Translations under genes and position numbers: made by a program | Notes under the pieces: generated by a model | Seen by the model: the letters and a program-made list of their open reading frames with translations, nothing else | Told to the model about the DNA's origin: nothing | The model's database searches: none | NCBI GenBank assembly: GCA_016708925.1 | Contig: JADJET010000009.1 | Span: forward strand, 62,001 to 126,000 | Length of the DNA: 64,000 nt | Source of the DNA: Gammaproteobacteria bacterium | GTDB taxonomy: Bacteria > Pseudomonadota > Gammaproteobacteria > Pseudomonadales > Porticoccaceae | Direction: 5' to 3' | In this document: positions 7,916 to 16,772 of the stretch, one piece after another | Layout: the number at the start of each line of letters is the position of its first letter | How positions within the stretch are numbered: the stretch's first letter is position 1

Positions 7916-9913
7916 TCAGAGCGGCTGCTGGCGTTCTTGTGGCGAGAGAATATATTCGGTAGTGCCCAGACGATGCGCGTAGATCGCCGAGAAGGTGAGT
8001 ACGTTCTGCACATAGTTGCGGGTTTCGACGAACGGAATGGCTTCAATCCAGGCATCGAACGGCAGGCGTCCGCCGCTTGCGGTGAGCCAGCCGCGGACGC
8101 GGCCGGGACCGGCGTTATAGGCGGCGGTGGCAAGAATCCGGTTGTCCTGGAAGCGGTCGAGCATGTCGCGATAATAGCTGGTTCCGAGTGCGATGTTCAG
8201 TTCGGGGTCGTACAGCTGGTTCTCGGTGCGATAGGGAATGCCGTGGGCGCGGGCGACTTCGTTCGCCGTCGCCGGCATCATCTGCATCAGGCCACGCGCG
8301 CCCGCAGGGGAGAGCGCTTCAGTCCGGAAGGCGCTTTCCTGACGGGCGAGTGCCAGCATCAGCGGCAGCGGGAGCCCCAGACGCTCGGACTGGGTTTCGA
8401 ACGGCTCGCGGTGCAGCACCGGGAAGCGGGCATCGATTTCGTCCCAGCGACTCGCCTTCACCATGGCGAGGATCGCCTGGTAGTGCCATTCCCAGCGGTG
8501 GGCAAGATGGCCGGCGGCGAGCCACTCGGTTTCGGTCAGGTTGCGGGTTGCCCGCCACCATTCGCGGGCGGCGTCGAGCTCCTGCCCGTGGTAAAGCAGC
8601 TCGCGCACCCGCTGTAGCGCGGGCCGCTCCGTCAGCGCGGCGATGGCGGCTTCATCCGGCTTTTCTTCGCTCCGCGCCATGGTGTAGCTCTGGTCCAGCC
8701 AGTCGCAGGCGAGAAAGCCGTAGAAACTGCGCTGGGTGGCCAGCTCGGCGAAAGTGGTTGCCGCGGTGCTGGCATCGGACTCGCCCAGCAGTTGCAGCGC
8801 CCGCACGCGCCAATAGCGCCAGCGCGGCTCCGTCTGCAGCGAAGCCGGCAATTGATCGATGCCGGTAGCGAGCGCACGCCAGTCGCCCGCGGCGATATGG
8901 CGCCGCAGATACCATTCGTGGAATCCGCTGTCGAGCAGATCGCCGTGACGTTGAATCTGTTCGGCCACTTCGCTGGCATGGCCCTGTTCGTACAGGGCGC
9001 GCACGATGGCGGTCTGCACACGACTGCGGGCAGCAACGTCGAAAGCGGGATTGCGCTGGTAGTACTGCCAGTGCTCCAGGGCCTGCAGGGCATCGGTGCG
9101 GGCGGCGCGCGCCAGTGTCTGCGCGAGCAGCGCGACAACCTCGGGGTTGCGCTCGGGAAGCAAAGCATGATTGCTCAGCAGGGCGGGATTCTGATGGAGC
9201 TGTAGATAGCGCGCGGCCCGGGAGCGGACGGACGCCGAGACAAAAAAGCGCTCGAGGTGGCGGGCCAGGCGTGGCTGGTCGGCCAATACCGCCTTGGCGT
9301 AGCGCTGCCAGGCAATGGCCTCGGTGATCGCGCCGGTACGGTTCAGCAGCGCAAACAGACTGTCGCAGCCCTCCGGTTGGGAGTGGCCCACATTCCAGAG
9401 GACGAGGCCGGCGCGGATGGCATCGAGACGCTCACCCGCGTGGTAGCGCGCTTCCTGGTATTGGCACGCGAATTCCAGGGTATGAACGGAATCGCGGTAG
9501 TACGCCAGAAAATTGTGCCACTCCTGCTGCGCGTAAAACTCCCGCAGCAGACGCGTGCGCAGGCGATTGGCAAGGGGCATGTCGCCCTGATCGGCCAGAA
9601 AGCGGTCGATGGCTTCGCGCGCTGCGGGATAGCGGGCGGAGCCGAGGGTCTCGTATTCCAGATAGGGGTACAGGGGGTAATCGTGCAGCGCTTCGCGCAG
9701 CCTGAAAAACTCGGCCCAGTCGTTGTTGGCGGCCGCCTGTTGCGCGGCGCGGTAGGTTGCGCGCTGTGTGTCCAGCGCATCGGCGACCGCCGGAGCCGCG
9801 GATAACAATAAAAGGTGCGCCAACCACAGCAGCGCCGGCAACACCAGCCGGGGTGTGCGCCCTGCCAAAACCCGTGCACCGATGTGAACGCCGCGCGTGG
9901 CGTACTGTTTCAT
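7916..9913 (-). CDS. slt: Soluble lytic murein transglycosylase
   Basis: 665 residues. A signal-like N-terminus (hydrophobic stretch at about residues 24-43, ending near AVADA) directs it to the periplasm. A long alpha-helical superhelical (U/L) region is followed by the C-terminal SLT domain: catalytic Glu at about 526 in ARQESAFRTEALSPAGARG, then GLMQMMPATA and TAAYNAGPGRV. It cleaves the MurNAc-GlcNAc bond with 1,6-anhydro formation, feeding the recycling in which NagZ (about 6 kb away) acts. Arrangement and length match Slt70-type enzymes. Confidence 0.94.
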   Translation of the reverse strand: MKQYATRGVHIGARVLAGRTPRLVLPALLWLAHLLLLSAAPAVADALDTQRATYRAAQQAAANNDWAEFFRLREALHDYPLYPYLEYETLGSARYPAAREAIDRFLADQGDMPLANRLRTRLLREFYAQQEWHNFLAYYRDSVHTLEFACQYQEARYHAGERLDAIRAGLVLWNVGHSQPEGCDSLFALLNRTGAITEAIAWQRYAKAVLADQPRLARHLERFFVSASVRSRAARYLQLHQNPALLSNHALLPERNPEVVALLAQTLARAARTDALQALEHWQYYQRNPAFDVAARSRVQTAIVRALYEQGHASEVAEQIQRHGDLLDSGFHEWYLRRHIAAGDWRALATGIDQLPASLQTEPRWRYWRVRALQLLGESDASTAATTFAELATQRSFYGFLACDWLDQSYTMARSEEKPDEAAIAALTERPALQRVRELLYHGQELDAAREWWRATRNLTETEWLAAGHLAHRWEWHYQAILAMVKASRWDEIDARFPVLHREPFETQSERLGLPLPLMLALARQESAFRTEALSPAGARGLMQMMPATANEVARAHGIPYRTENQLYDPELNIALGTSYYRDMLDRFQDNRILATAAYNAGPGRVRGWLTASGGRLPFDAWIEAIPFVETRNYVQNVLTFSAIYAHRLGTTEYILSPQERQQPL

Positions 9914-9941
9914 GGGAGTGCCGTTTTCCCGACGTCTGCCT

Positions 9942-10388
9942 TCAGCTCTTTTGCTCCGGGTTGATGCGTACGGCGAGCACGTCGCAGGTCGCGCCGTGCA
10001 ATACGCCGTTGGCGGTAGACCCGAAAATCAGGGTCAGTCCGTGGCGTCCGTAGCTGCCCACGACGGCGAGATCCACGGCGTTTTCACGGGCGAAGCGATG
10101 CATTTCCTGGGCGGGCTGGCCAATGAGGATATGGCATTGCGCGGCCTCAAAGCCATTTTCCCGGGCGAGGATCTGCAATCGCTCACGGGCCTGCTCTTCG
10201 AGCCGGACCTGGAGTTCGCCGAGATCCATAGGGATATCGCCGCCATAGGCGAAGGAAAGCGGTTCCTGGACATGGACCAACGACAGTCGCGCGTCGCTTT
10301 CGCCAAGCAGCTCGCGTACCCGGCGCATCACTTGTGCGGATTCCGGCGACAGATCGAGGCCCACGAGGACGTGCTTGTAGACTGCCAT
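9942..10388 (-). CDS. Universal stress protein (UspA family)
   Basis: 148 residues from the ATG at 10386-10388, with a GGAG about 9 bases upstream. The N-terminus MAVYKHVLVGLDLSPESAQ and the C-terminal nucleotide-binding run AVVGSYGRHGLTLIFGSTAN (G-x2-G-x9-G/S type) are classic single-domain Usp features. It probably binds ATP and is induced under growth arrest or stress; no specific partner is visible. It lies between slt (same strand, 28 bases downstream) and the divergent topA. Confidence 0.9.
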   Translation of the reverse strand: MAVYKHVLVGLDLSPESAQVMRRVRELLGESDARLSLVHVQEPLSFAYGGDIPMDLGELQVRLEEQARERLQILARENGFEAAQCHILIGQPAQEMHRFARENAVDLAVVGSYGRHGLTLIFGSTANGVLHGATCDVLAVRINPEQKS

Positions 10389-10494
10389 GGCATAGCTCCG
10401 AAGGCCTTGATGGCGGCAGTGTAACTGCTCCCCGGGGGCGAGCAACAGCGACGGAAATCAATGGGTCGCTGCCGACGGCGGCGAGAACTTCGGC

Positions 10495-10523
10495 TTGACC
10501 CCCGCAGGGTCACCCCTTATATA
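10495..10523 (+). promoter_or_regulatory. Predicted sigma-70 promoter of topA
   Basis: A -35 element TTGACC (10495-10500) and a -10 element TATATA (10518-10523) are separated by 17 bases. Start of transcription would be near 10530, about 50 bases before the topA ATG. It lies in the divergent gap between the universal stress protein gene and topA. Confidence 0.6.
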
Positions 10524-10579
10524 TGCGCGGGTTCGGCCGCCGGGTGGCGGTTGTTTTTTTATGGGAAGAAGCGAGTTTC

Positions 10580-13204
10580 ATGGGTAAGTCATTGGTTATA
10601 GTGGAATCGCCCGCCAAAGCGAAAACCATCAACAAGTATTTGGGCAACGACTTTATCGTCAAGTCGAGTGTCGGGCATATCCGTGATTTGCCGATGGGCG
10701 GCGGCGCGAAGCCGGCGGCCACGGATCGTACCGCTGCCGGCCGCCGCGGGAAGGCAGGCAGCGTCGAGGACAAGGCGCTCATCAAGGCGGAAAAAACTCG
10801 GGAGCAACTGGTGCGCCGCATGGGCATTGATCCCGAGCATGGCTGGGCAGCGGACTACCAGGTGCTGCCGGGCAAGGAAAAAGTCGTCGAAGACCTGAAA
10901 AAAGCCGCCAAATCCGCCGATGCCATCTATCTCGCCACCGACCTTGATCGCGAAGGGGAGGCGATTGCCTGGCATCTGCGCGAAATCATCGGTGGTGCCG
11001 ATGATCGCTACCGGCGTGTGGTGTTCAACGAGATCACCCAGAAGGCGATTCGCGAGGCCTTCGCGCATCCCGGTGAGCTCGATCTCAATCGGGTCAATGC
11101 CCAGCAGGCACGGCGTTTTCTCGACCGGGTCGTGGGCTTCATGGTATCGCCGCTGCTGTGGGAGAAAATCGCCCGCGGTCTGTCAGCGGGACGCGTGCAA
11201 TCGGTGGCGGTGAAGCTGATTGTCGAGCGCGAGCGGGAGATCCAGGCGTTCCAGCCCGAAGAGTACTGGACCCTGCATGCGGAGCTCGCCAAAGCGACGG
11301 GCGCGCAGGTGCGCTTCGAAGTAAAAAAAGTTGGCGAGCAGAGCTATCGACCGACTACCGACGCGGAATCCGCGCGCGCGGTCGCGGCGCTGCGCGACGC
11401 CGCCTTTCGCGTTGCGGCGCGGGACGATACTCCGACCCAGACGCGGCCGTCGGCGCCCTTCATTACCTCGACGCTGCAACAGGCGGCGAGTACCCGCCTC
11501 GGGTTCGGCGTCAGGAAAACCATGACGCTCGCGCAGCGCCTCTACGAGGCCGGCCATATCACCTACATGCGTACCGACTCCACCAACCTGAGCGCGGACG
11601 CGGTGGCGGCCTGCCGCGCGCTGATCGAAACCCGCTACGGCAAGGACTATGTGCCCGCGCAGCCCAACAGCTACAGCGCCAAGGCCGGTGCCCAGGAGGC
11701 CCACGAGGCGATTCGGCCCTCGGCGGTCGAGGTGCCGGAAGCTGACTTGCAGGGTGTCGATGACGATGCAAAACGACTGTATCAACTGATCTGGCAGCAG
11801 TTTGTTGCCTGCCAGATGATGCCGGCCCGCTTTACCAGCACGGGCGTCACCGTGATGGCCGGCGACTACGAATTGCGGGCGCGGGGCCGGGTGGTGCTGT
11901 TCGACGGATTCTTGCGCGTTCTGCCGGCGCAGCGCAGCAAGGACGATGTCGAGCTGCCGGAGCTCACGGTCGATGAAGTGCTGCGGCTGGTAGAGCTTCT
12001 GCCGCAGCAGCATTTCACCAAGCCTTCCCCGCGCTACACCGAAGCGACCCTGGTGCGGGAGCTGGAAAAGCGGGGCATCGGTCGCCCCTCGACGTACGCC
12101 GCCATCATCTCGACCATCCAGGAGCGCGGCTATGTGCGCCTGGAGACCCGGCGGTTTCACGCGGAAAAGATCGGCGATATCGTCACCAGTCGTCTGGACG
12201 AAAATTTTTCCGATCTGATGGATTACGGCTTCACTGCCGCCATGGAGCAGCAGCTCGACCGGGTCGCCGAGGGCGAGCTCGACTGGCGGCAGGTGTTGGA
12301 CGGCTTTTACGCGGGCTTTACCGAAAAGCTGGCGCGCGCGAAGGACGGCGAGGGTGGCATGCGATTGAATGCCGCCGTGGACACGGACATTCCCTGCCCC
12401 TTGTGTAACCGCCCGATGCAGATTCGCACCGGCAGCACCGGCGTTTTCCTGGGCTGTTCCGGGTACGCCCTGCCGCCCAAGGAACGTTGCAAGGGCACCC
12501 GGAACCTGATTCCGGGCGATGAAGCGATACAGATCGACGAAGACGACGAGGCCGAATCGCGACGGCTGTTGAGCAAACGGCGCTGCGCCCGCTGCGGCAC
12601 CGCGATGAACGGTTACCTGGTCGACGCCAAAACCAAGGTCCATATCTGCGGCGCGAGTCCGGATTGTCCCGGCTATGAAGTCGAAACCGGCAGCTTCCGC
12701 CTCAAGGGCTATGAAGGGCCGGTGATCGCCTGCGACAAGTGCGGCAGCGAAATGCAGCTCAAGTCCGGCCGCTTCGGCAAATACTTCGGCTGCACGGCGG
12801 CGACCTGCGGCAACACCCGCAAACTGCTGCGCAGCGGTCAGCCGGCGCCGCCGAAGGTGCCGGCCATTCCCATGCCGGAACTGCGCTGCCAGAAGGTGGA
12901 CGACCACTATGTGTTGCGCGATGGCGCCGCTGGCCTGTTTCTCGCGGCGAGTCAGTTTCCCAAACACCGGGAGACCCGTGCCCCGCTCGTGTCGGAACTG
13001 CTTCCGCACCGTGACGGCATTGATCCCAAGTACCAGTACCTGCTCGATGCTCCGCAGCGCGATCCGGCGGGCAATCTGGCGCTGATACGATTCGGGCGCA
13101 AGACCGGCGAGCACTATGTGCAGACCGAGATCGACGGCAAGGCAACGGGTTGGCGTGCCGATTTTCGCGACGGCCTGTGGCAGGTTACCGACAAGAGCAA
13201 GTAG
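10580..13204 (+). CDS. topA: DNA topoisomerase I (type IA)
   Basis: 874 residues from ATG 10580 (MGKSLVIVESPAKAKTINKY), which begins directly with the TOPRIM domain; an in-frame start 57 bases upstream lies next to the predicted promoter and is unlikely. Relaxes negative supercoils by a transient 5'-phosphotyrosine. Seen: TOPRIM acidic motif TDLDREGEAIAWHL, catalytic Tyr at about residue 329 in YMRTDST, and C-terminal Zn-finger repeats (CPLCNRP, CARCGTAM, CDKCGSEM). Full length for a gammaproteobacterial TopA. Confidence 0.97.
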   Translation: MGKSLVIVESPAKAKTINKYLGNDFIVKSSVGHIRDLPMGGGAKPAATDRTAAGRRGKAGSVEDKALIKAEKTREQLVRRMGIDPEHGWAADYQVLPGKEKVVEDLKKAAKSADAIYLATDLDREGEAIAWHLREIIGGADDRYRRVVFNEITQKAIREAFAHPGELDLNRVNAQQARRFLDRVVGFMVSPLLWEKIARGLSAGRVQSVAVKLIVEREREIQAFQPEEYWTLHAELAKATGAQVRFEVKKVGEQSYRPTTDAESARAVAALRDAAFRVAARDDTPTQTRPSAPFITSTLQQAASTRLGFGVRKTMTLAQRLYEAGHITYMRTDSTNLSADAVAACRALIETRYGKDYVPAQPNSYSAKAGAQEAHEAIRPSAVEVPEADLQGVDDDAKRLYQLIWQQFVACQMMPARFTSTGVTVMAGDYELRARGRVVLFDGFLRVLPAQRSKDDVELPELTVDEVLRLVELLPQQHFTKPSPRYTEATLVRELEKRGIGRPSTYAAIISTIQERGYVRLETRRFHAEKIGDIVTSRLDENFSDLMDYGFTAAMEQQLDRVAEGELDWRQVLDGFYAGFTEKLARAKDGEGGMRLNAAVDTDIPCPLCNRPMQIRTGSTGVFLGCSGYALPPKERCKGTRNLIPGDEAIQIDEDDEAESRRLLSKRRCARCGTAMNGYLVDAKTKVHICGASPDCPGYEVETGSFRLKGYEGPVIACDKCGSEMQLKSGRFGKYFGCTAATCGNTRKLLRSGQPAPPKVPAIPMPELRCQKVDDHYVLRDGAAGLFLAASQFPKHRETRAPLVSELLPHRDGIDPKYQYLLDAPQRDPAGNLALIRFGRKTGEHYVQTEIDGKATGWRADFRDGLWQVTDKSK

Positions 13205-13215
13205 TTGCCGGGCTG

Positions 13216-13241
13216 ACCGGGGCGCCTCGGGGCGCTCCGGT
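13216..13241 (+). terminator. GC-rich hairpin after topA
   Basis: Stem ACCGG-GCGCC / GGCGC-CCGGT (with one unpaired base on each side) around a TCGG loop, 12 bases after the topA stop. There is no T tract, so it may be a weak or Rho-assisted terminator, or an mRNA 3' stabiliser. Confidence 0.4.
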
Positions 13242-13297
13242 GCGGACTGTGAGCCGGGCTGCTATACTGAAACATTGACCGCATGAGTGGTGATTGG

Positions 13298-13543
13298 ATG
13301 GCCTCATCTCTCTACGAAATCATCGAGCTTCCGGACGGTGAGTTCACGTTGCAGCGTTCCGGCGAAGATGGCGAACCGCTGGTGAGAATCGAATTTTCCG
13401 AGGAGGCCCGGGTTTATCTGCGGGGTTCGGGTCTGGATGTGGCCCGCGCGATGATCGATGCGGGGATTGAGGCAATCGAAAATCTTGGCACCAGCGCCGG
13501 GGTCGACGGTGTCGGCGTGTCCGGGCGGCATGTGCTCCACTAG
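13298..13543 (+). CDS. Conserved small acidic protein, function unknown
   Basis: 81 residues from ATG 13298, or 86 from ATG 13283; the GTGGTGATTGG before 13298 makes the internal start somewhat more likely. The core (LYEIIELPDGEFTLQR, EPLVRIEFSEEARVYL, ARAMIDAGIEAIENL) is of the kind found as short unannotated proteins between topA and lexA in Pseudomonas-like genomes. No enzymatic motif, signal peptide or membrane segment. The real gene status rests on codon pattern and remembered neighbourhood, not on a known domain. Confidence 0.7.
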   Translation: MASSLYEIIELPDGEFTLQRSGEDGEPLVRIEFSEEARVYLRGSGLDVARAMIDAGIEAIENLGTSAGVDGVGVSGRHVLH

Positions 13544-13702
13544 CAGCTTGTTGGTCTGCGAGTGATGGTCGACCGGCCATCGATCGGCGGCCCCCGGGCG
13601 GTTGATATCATCAGCCGGAAGTGTTGCATTTCCGGATCTTGAGTCAGGGGTGTCACCGGCACGGTTGTAGCCTGCGGCTCGGATTGGCGGTTTCCCGTCG
13701 TG

Positions 13703-14314
13703 CTAAATCCTTGTGCGAACCAAACCAACGCTGATACCTTCGAGGGCGAAGGTGCTGGTGCGGAGATCCACTTCAATCGGTTGGAAGTCCGGATTTTCCG
13801 GTAACAGCCGCAACCGATGTGGCTCGGCGGTGAACTGTAGTCGCTTGACGGTCACGGCATCATCGATACGCGCTACCACGATGCAGCCGTTATTGGCCAC
13901 GACGGCTTTTGCCACTGCCAGCAGATCGCCATCGCGGATCCCGACATCGCGCATGCTGTCGCCCTGGATGCGCAGCAGATAATCGGCCGGCGGGCTGAAC
14001 AGCCCGGGATCAACCTGGCAATGGCCCTCCAGACATTCCTCGGCGAGGATGGGGCTGCCCGCGGCGACCCTGCCGACAATGGGCATTCCACCTGTTTCTT
14101 CATTCAACCGGATGCCACGCGAAGCCCCGGGTATCATCTGCAGCATGTCCTTGCGCGCCAGCGCGCGCAGATGCTGTTCCGCGGCATTCGCCGACCGAAA
14201 ACCGAAGTGATGGGCTATTTCGGCGCGGGTGGGCGGATAGCCGTGCTGGTTTTGATAGACGCAGATGTAATCAAAAATCTCGCGTTGGCGCTTGGTCAGG
14301 ACGGTGGCGGGCAT
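13703..14314 (-). CDS. lexA: LexA repressor / SOS protease
   Basis: 203 residues. N-terminal winged-helix DNA-binding domain (LTKRQREIFDYI, YPPTRAEIAHHFGF), Ala-Gly autocleavage site in GRVAAGSPIL, catalytic Ser in GDSMRD and catalytic Lys in AVTVKRL. It represses the SOS regulon and self-cleaves when stimulated by RecA filaments. A near-consensus SOS box lies 28 bases upstream of the start, indicating autoregulation. Unlike Pseudomonas, no sulA gene follows within this stretch. Confidence 0.96.
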   Translation of the reverse strand: MPATVLTKRQREIFDYICVYQNQHGYPPTRAEIAHHFGFRSANAAEQHLRALARKDMLQMIPGASRGIRLNEETGGMPIVGRVAAGSPILAEECLEGHCQVDPGLFSPPADYLLRIQGDSMRDVGIRDGDLLAVAKAVVANNGCIVVARIDDAVTVKRLQFTAEPHRLRLLPENPDFQPIEVDLRTSTFALEGISVGLVRTRI

Positions 14315-14341
14315 CAGGTGATTGACCGTTGCGAAAAACTA

Positions 14342-14357
14342 CTGTGATTATAGCCAG
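14342..14357. promoter_or_regulatory. Candidate LexA (SOS) box
   Basis: CTGT-GATTATAG-CCAG matches the gammaproteobacterial CTGT-N8-ACAG operator with one mismatch and an AT-rich centre. It sits 28 bases before the lexA start and 67 bases before the divergent LOG-family gene, so it could control both. Confidence 0.65.
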
Positions 14358-14423
14358 CACTGGCCGTGCCGCAAGGATTGGCGGTCGGTTGGCATGCCGA
14401 TAGCGCTTGGAAGGAGGTTGCCG

Positions 14424-15080
14424 ATGGATGAGAGCAAATTGCCGGAAGCCTGGCGGATACTGCGTATTCAGTCGGAGCTGGTCGAAGGCATCGAAGCCCT
14501 CACCCCGCTGCGCCGCGCGGTGACGGTATTCGGTAGCGCGCGGCTGGGGGAAGGCTCGCACTGGTACGAGGTCGCACTCAAAGTGGGCGAATTGCTGGGT
14601 TCCGAAGGAATCCCGGTGATCACCGGCGGTGGGCCCGGGATCATGGAGGCGGCCAATCGCGGCTGTTTCAGCACGCCGGCCGATGCGGTGGGACTCAATA
14701 TCAATCTGCCCGGGGAGCAAATCCCGAACGCCTATCAGGACATTGCCCTGACATTCCGCTACTTCTTCGTGCGCAAGTTCATGTTTGTGAAATATGCGAT
14801 TGGCTTCGTCATATTTCCGGGCGGTTTCGGCACCATGGACGAGTTATTCGAGGCGCTGACCCTGGTGCAGACCGCCAAGGTGAAGCCCTTCCCGATTGTA
14901 TTGGTGGGCGCCGAATATTGGCGCGGTCTGCTCGACTGGATGGAGACCACCATGCAGGGCGCCGGTTGTATCGGCACGCACGAACTCAATTTGTTTACCC
15001 TGGTGGACACCGCCGAAGATGCCGCCGCGGTGATCCTGCATCACGTCCGCATGCTACAGGCCCAGTCCCTCGCCGAATAG
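14424..15080 (+). CDS. LOG-family (TIGR00730) nucleotide phosphoribohydrolase-like protein
   Basis: 218 residues from ATG 14424, chosen because AAGGAGG (14411-14417) lies 7 bases upstream. Rossmann-like fold with GGGPGIMEAANRG and the LOG motif PGGFGTMDELFE. LOG enzymes cleave nucleoside 5'-monophosphates to base and ribose 5-phosphate (cytokinin activation in plants). In bacteria the role may be purine-nucleotide turnover. Divergent from lexA with the SOS box between them. Confidence 0.9.
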   Translation: MDESKLPEAWRILRIQSELVEGIEALTPLRRAVTVFGSARLGEGSHWYEVALKVGELLGSEGIPVITGGGPGIMEAANRGCFSTPADAVGLNINLPGEQIPNAYQDIALTFRYFFVRKFMFVKYAIGFVIFPGGFGTMDELFEALTLVQTAKVKPFPIVLVGAEYWRGLLDWMETTMQGAGCIGTHELNLFTLVDTAEDAAAVILHHVRMLQAQSLAE

Positions 15081-15125
15081 CCTGGGTGCGTGTGCCCGGG
15101 GCGGACGGCTGCTGCTGGTAGGCTG

Positions 15126-15437
15126 TTAATAGTCGTCCTCGTCGCCATCGGATTTGCTGTCGTCGAATGGGTCTTCCCACAGTGGTTCACGGTAGTTCCC
15201 GCGCGGGTTATCCAATTCCTCGTCGTCGAGGTATTCGAGTTCGCGGAGATCGTCCGGCGGCTCGGCGGGCAACAGGATCATCTGTTGCCAGGTTTCGAAG
15301 TCAATCTCGCTGATGTCGCCATCGATGTATTGGATGGCGATAGTGCCGCTGTCGTCATCGACGGCAACCACCTCGAAGATTTCATCTTCGCTGACGTCCT
15401 GGTACCACTTGCTGATGACGGGGCGGCGCTTGGCCAT
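15126..15437 (-). CDS. Conserved small acidic protein (possibly DUF6763)
   Basis: 103 residues. The first 55 residues look like a small beta-rich domain (KWYQDVSEDEIFEVVAVDDD, then IAIQYIDGDISEIDFETW). The C-terminal third is very acidic (DDSKSDGDEDDY) and likely disordered. This resembles short gammaproteobacterial proteins that I tentatively place in DUF6763. No catalytic motif, signal peptide or membrane segment. Convergent with the LOG gene, 45 bases apart. Confidence 0.75.
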   Translation of the reverse strand: MAKRRPVISKWYQDVSEDEIFEVVAVDDDSGTIAIQYIDGDISEIDFETWQQMILLPAEPPDDLRELEYLDDEELDNPRGNYREPLWEDPFDDSKSDGDEDDY

Positions 15438-15747
15438 GGCGACGGTCTCCTTGTTCTGTTCTTGTGAATCAAACTACCACCGAGAGCGGTGGCTTGGCCA
15501 TACCGATCGCACCCTGGTGCCGGAGTGGGGGCGCGCGGCGCAGTCGCCCGGAGCAAGGGTTATCATAACCGCACGACCGACGAGGTAAAGAGCGACAGAC
15601 CGTGAGATGTATTCCCCTGTTCCTGGTATTCCGCATCATTGAAACCGGCAGTGTGTCCAGTGAATCCTGTCATCGGCGGGCCGCGATGTGTCCATTCCGG
15701 CGCCGGACTTTGCCGAGGCGGCCGGTGCGTCAATCGGGTAACTTCAC
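15438..15747. other. Intergenic stretch before nagZ
   Basis: Divergent gap between the small acidic gene and nagZ. It must hold the promoters of both. A short CCACC/GGTGG inverted repeat lies near 15477-15493. I see no gene or RNA in it. Confidence 0.5.
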
Positions 15748-16761
15748 ATGATGGCCGTCCCAGGCTCCGTGATGCTGGATCTCGACGGGTTGATCCTGAC
15801 GTCGGAAGAGCGGGATCTGCTGTGGAGTCCAGGCGTTGGAGGCGTGATTTTTTTTTCCCGCAACATCGTTTCCCGGGCGCAGTTCATCGATCTCGTTGCC
15901 GAAGTGCGTGCGCTGCGCCCCGAATTACTGTTGGCCGTGGATCAGGAGGGCGGCAGGGTGCAGCGTCTGCGGGACGGTTATAGCGCACTGCCGGCAATGC
16001 AACGCCTGGGTGAAGCCGTGGCGCGCGATCAGGCGCACGGCGCGTGGTTGTGTCGGGAAACCGGTTGGCTGCTGGCCAGCGAGGTGCTGGCATCCGGACT
16101 CGATTTCAGCTTTGCGCCAGTGCTCGACCTTGACCGGGAGCATTGCGCGGTGATTGCCGAGCGGGCGTTTCACACGACGCCAGAGGTCGCCATCACCGCG
16201 TTGCGCGCCTTCATTGCCGGACTGCATGAGGCGGGCATGGCAGTGACGGGCAAGCATTTTCCCGGTCATGGCGGAGTTCCGGGCGATAGCCATATCGAGA
16301 CTCCCCGCGATGCGCGGTCGCTGGCGATGTTGCGCGCGCATGATCTGCGCCCCTTTGCAGAGCTTGCCGGCGAGCTCGACGCGGTGATGCCGGCCCACAT
16401 CGTTTACAGCGCGATCGATCACCGTCCGGCGGGATTCTCACCGTTCTGGATACAGCATTTGCTGCGCGGTGAACTCGGATTCAGTGGCGTGGTGTTCAGT
16501 GACGATCTGGCCATGAAGGGTGCCGACCTGATGGGCGGGTATCCGGAAAAGGCGCGCGCCGCGCTGGCGGCCGGCTGCGACATGTTGCTGGTGTGCAACG
16601 ACCGCGCCGGCGCGATTGAAGTGCTGGCGGCGCTGGCGTCATCGAGTATCACCGCGTCGCCCCGACTGGCCACGATGCGGGCGCGGCGCCGTCCCGACTG
16701 GACTTCCCTCGAGGGTGATGCACGTCGTGGAGCCATCCAGGCTGCACTGGCCGCGTGCTGA
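15748..16761 (+). CDS. nagZ: Beta-N-acetylhexosaminidase (GH3) of murein recycling
   Basis: 337 residues; tandem ATGs at 15748 and 15751 make the exact start uncertain by one codon. GH3 TIM-barrel signatures: AVDQEGGRVQRLR, the KHFPGHGG..DSH loop that supplies the His/Asp acid-base pair, and SDDLAMKGA (from about residue 251) with the nucleophilic Asp. It removes GlcNAc from GlcNAc-anhydroMurNAc peptides in the cytosol. First gene of a tightly coupled run with mtiP, yqaA and an esterase; nagZ-mtiP adjacency is known from Pseudomonas. Confidence 0.95.
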   Translation: MMAVPGSVMLDLDGLILTSEERDLLWSPGVGGVIFFSRNIVSRAQFIDLVAEVRALRPELLLAVDQEGGRVQRLRDGYSALPAMQRLGEAVARDQAHGAWLCRETGWLLASEVLASGLDFSFAPVLDLDREHCAVIAERAFHTTPEVAITALRAFIAGLHEAGMAVTGKHFPGHGGVPGDSHIETPRDARSLAMLRAHDLRPFAELAGELDAVMPAHIVYSAIDHRPAGFSPFWIQHLLRGELGFSGVVFSDDLAMKGADLMGGYPEKARAALAAGCDMLLVCNDRAGAIEVLAALASSSITASPRLATMRARRRPDWTSLEGDARRGAIQAALAAC

Positions 16762-16772
16762 GGGAAGGTGGG

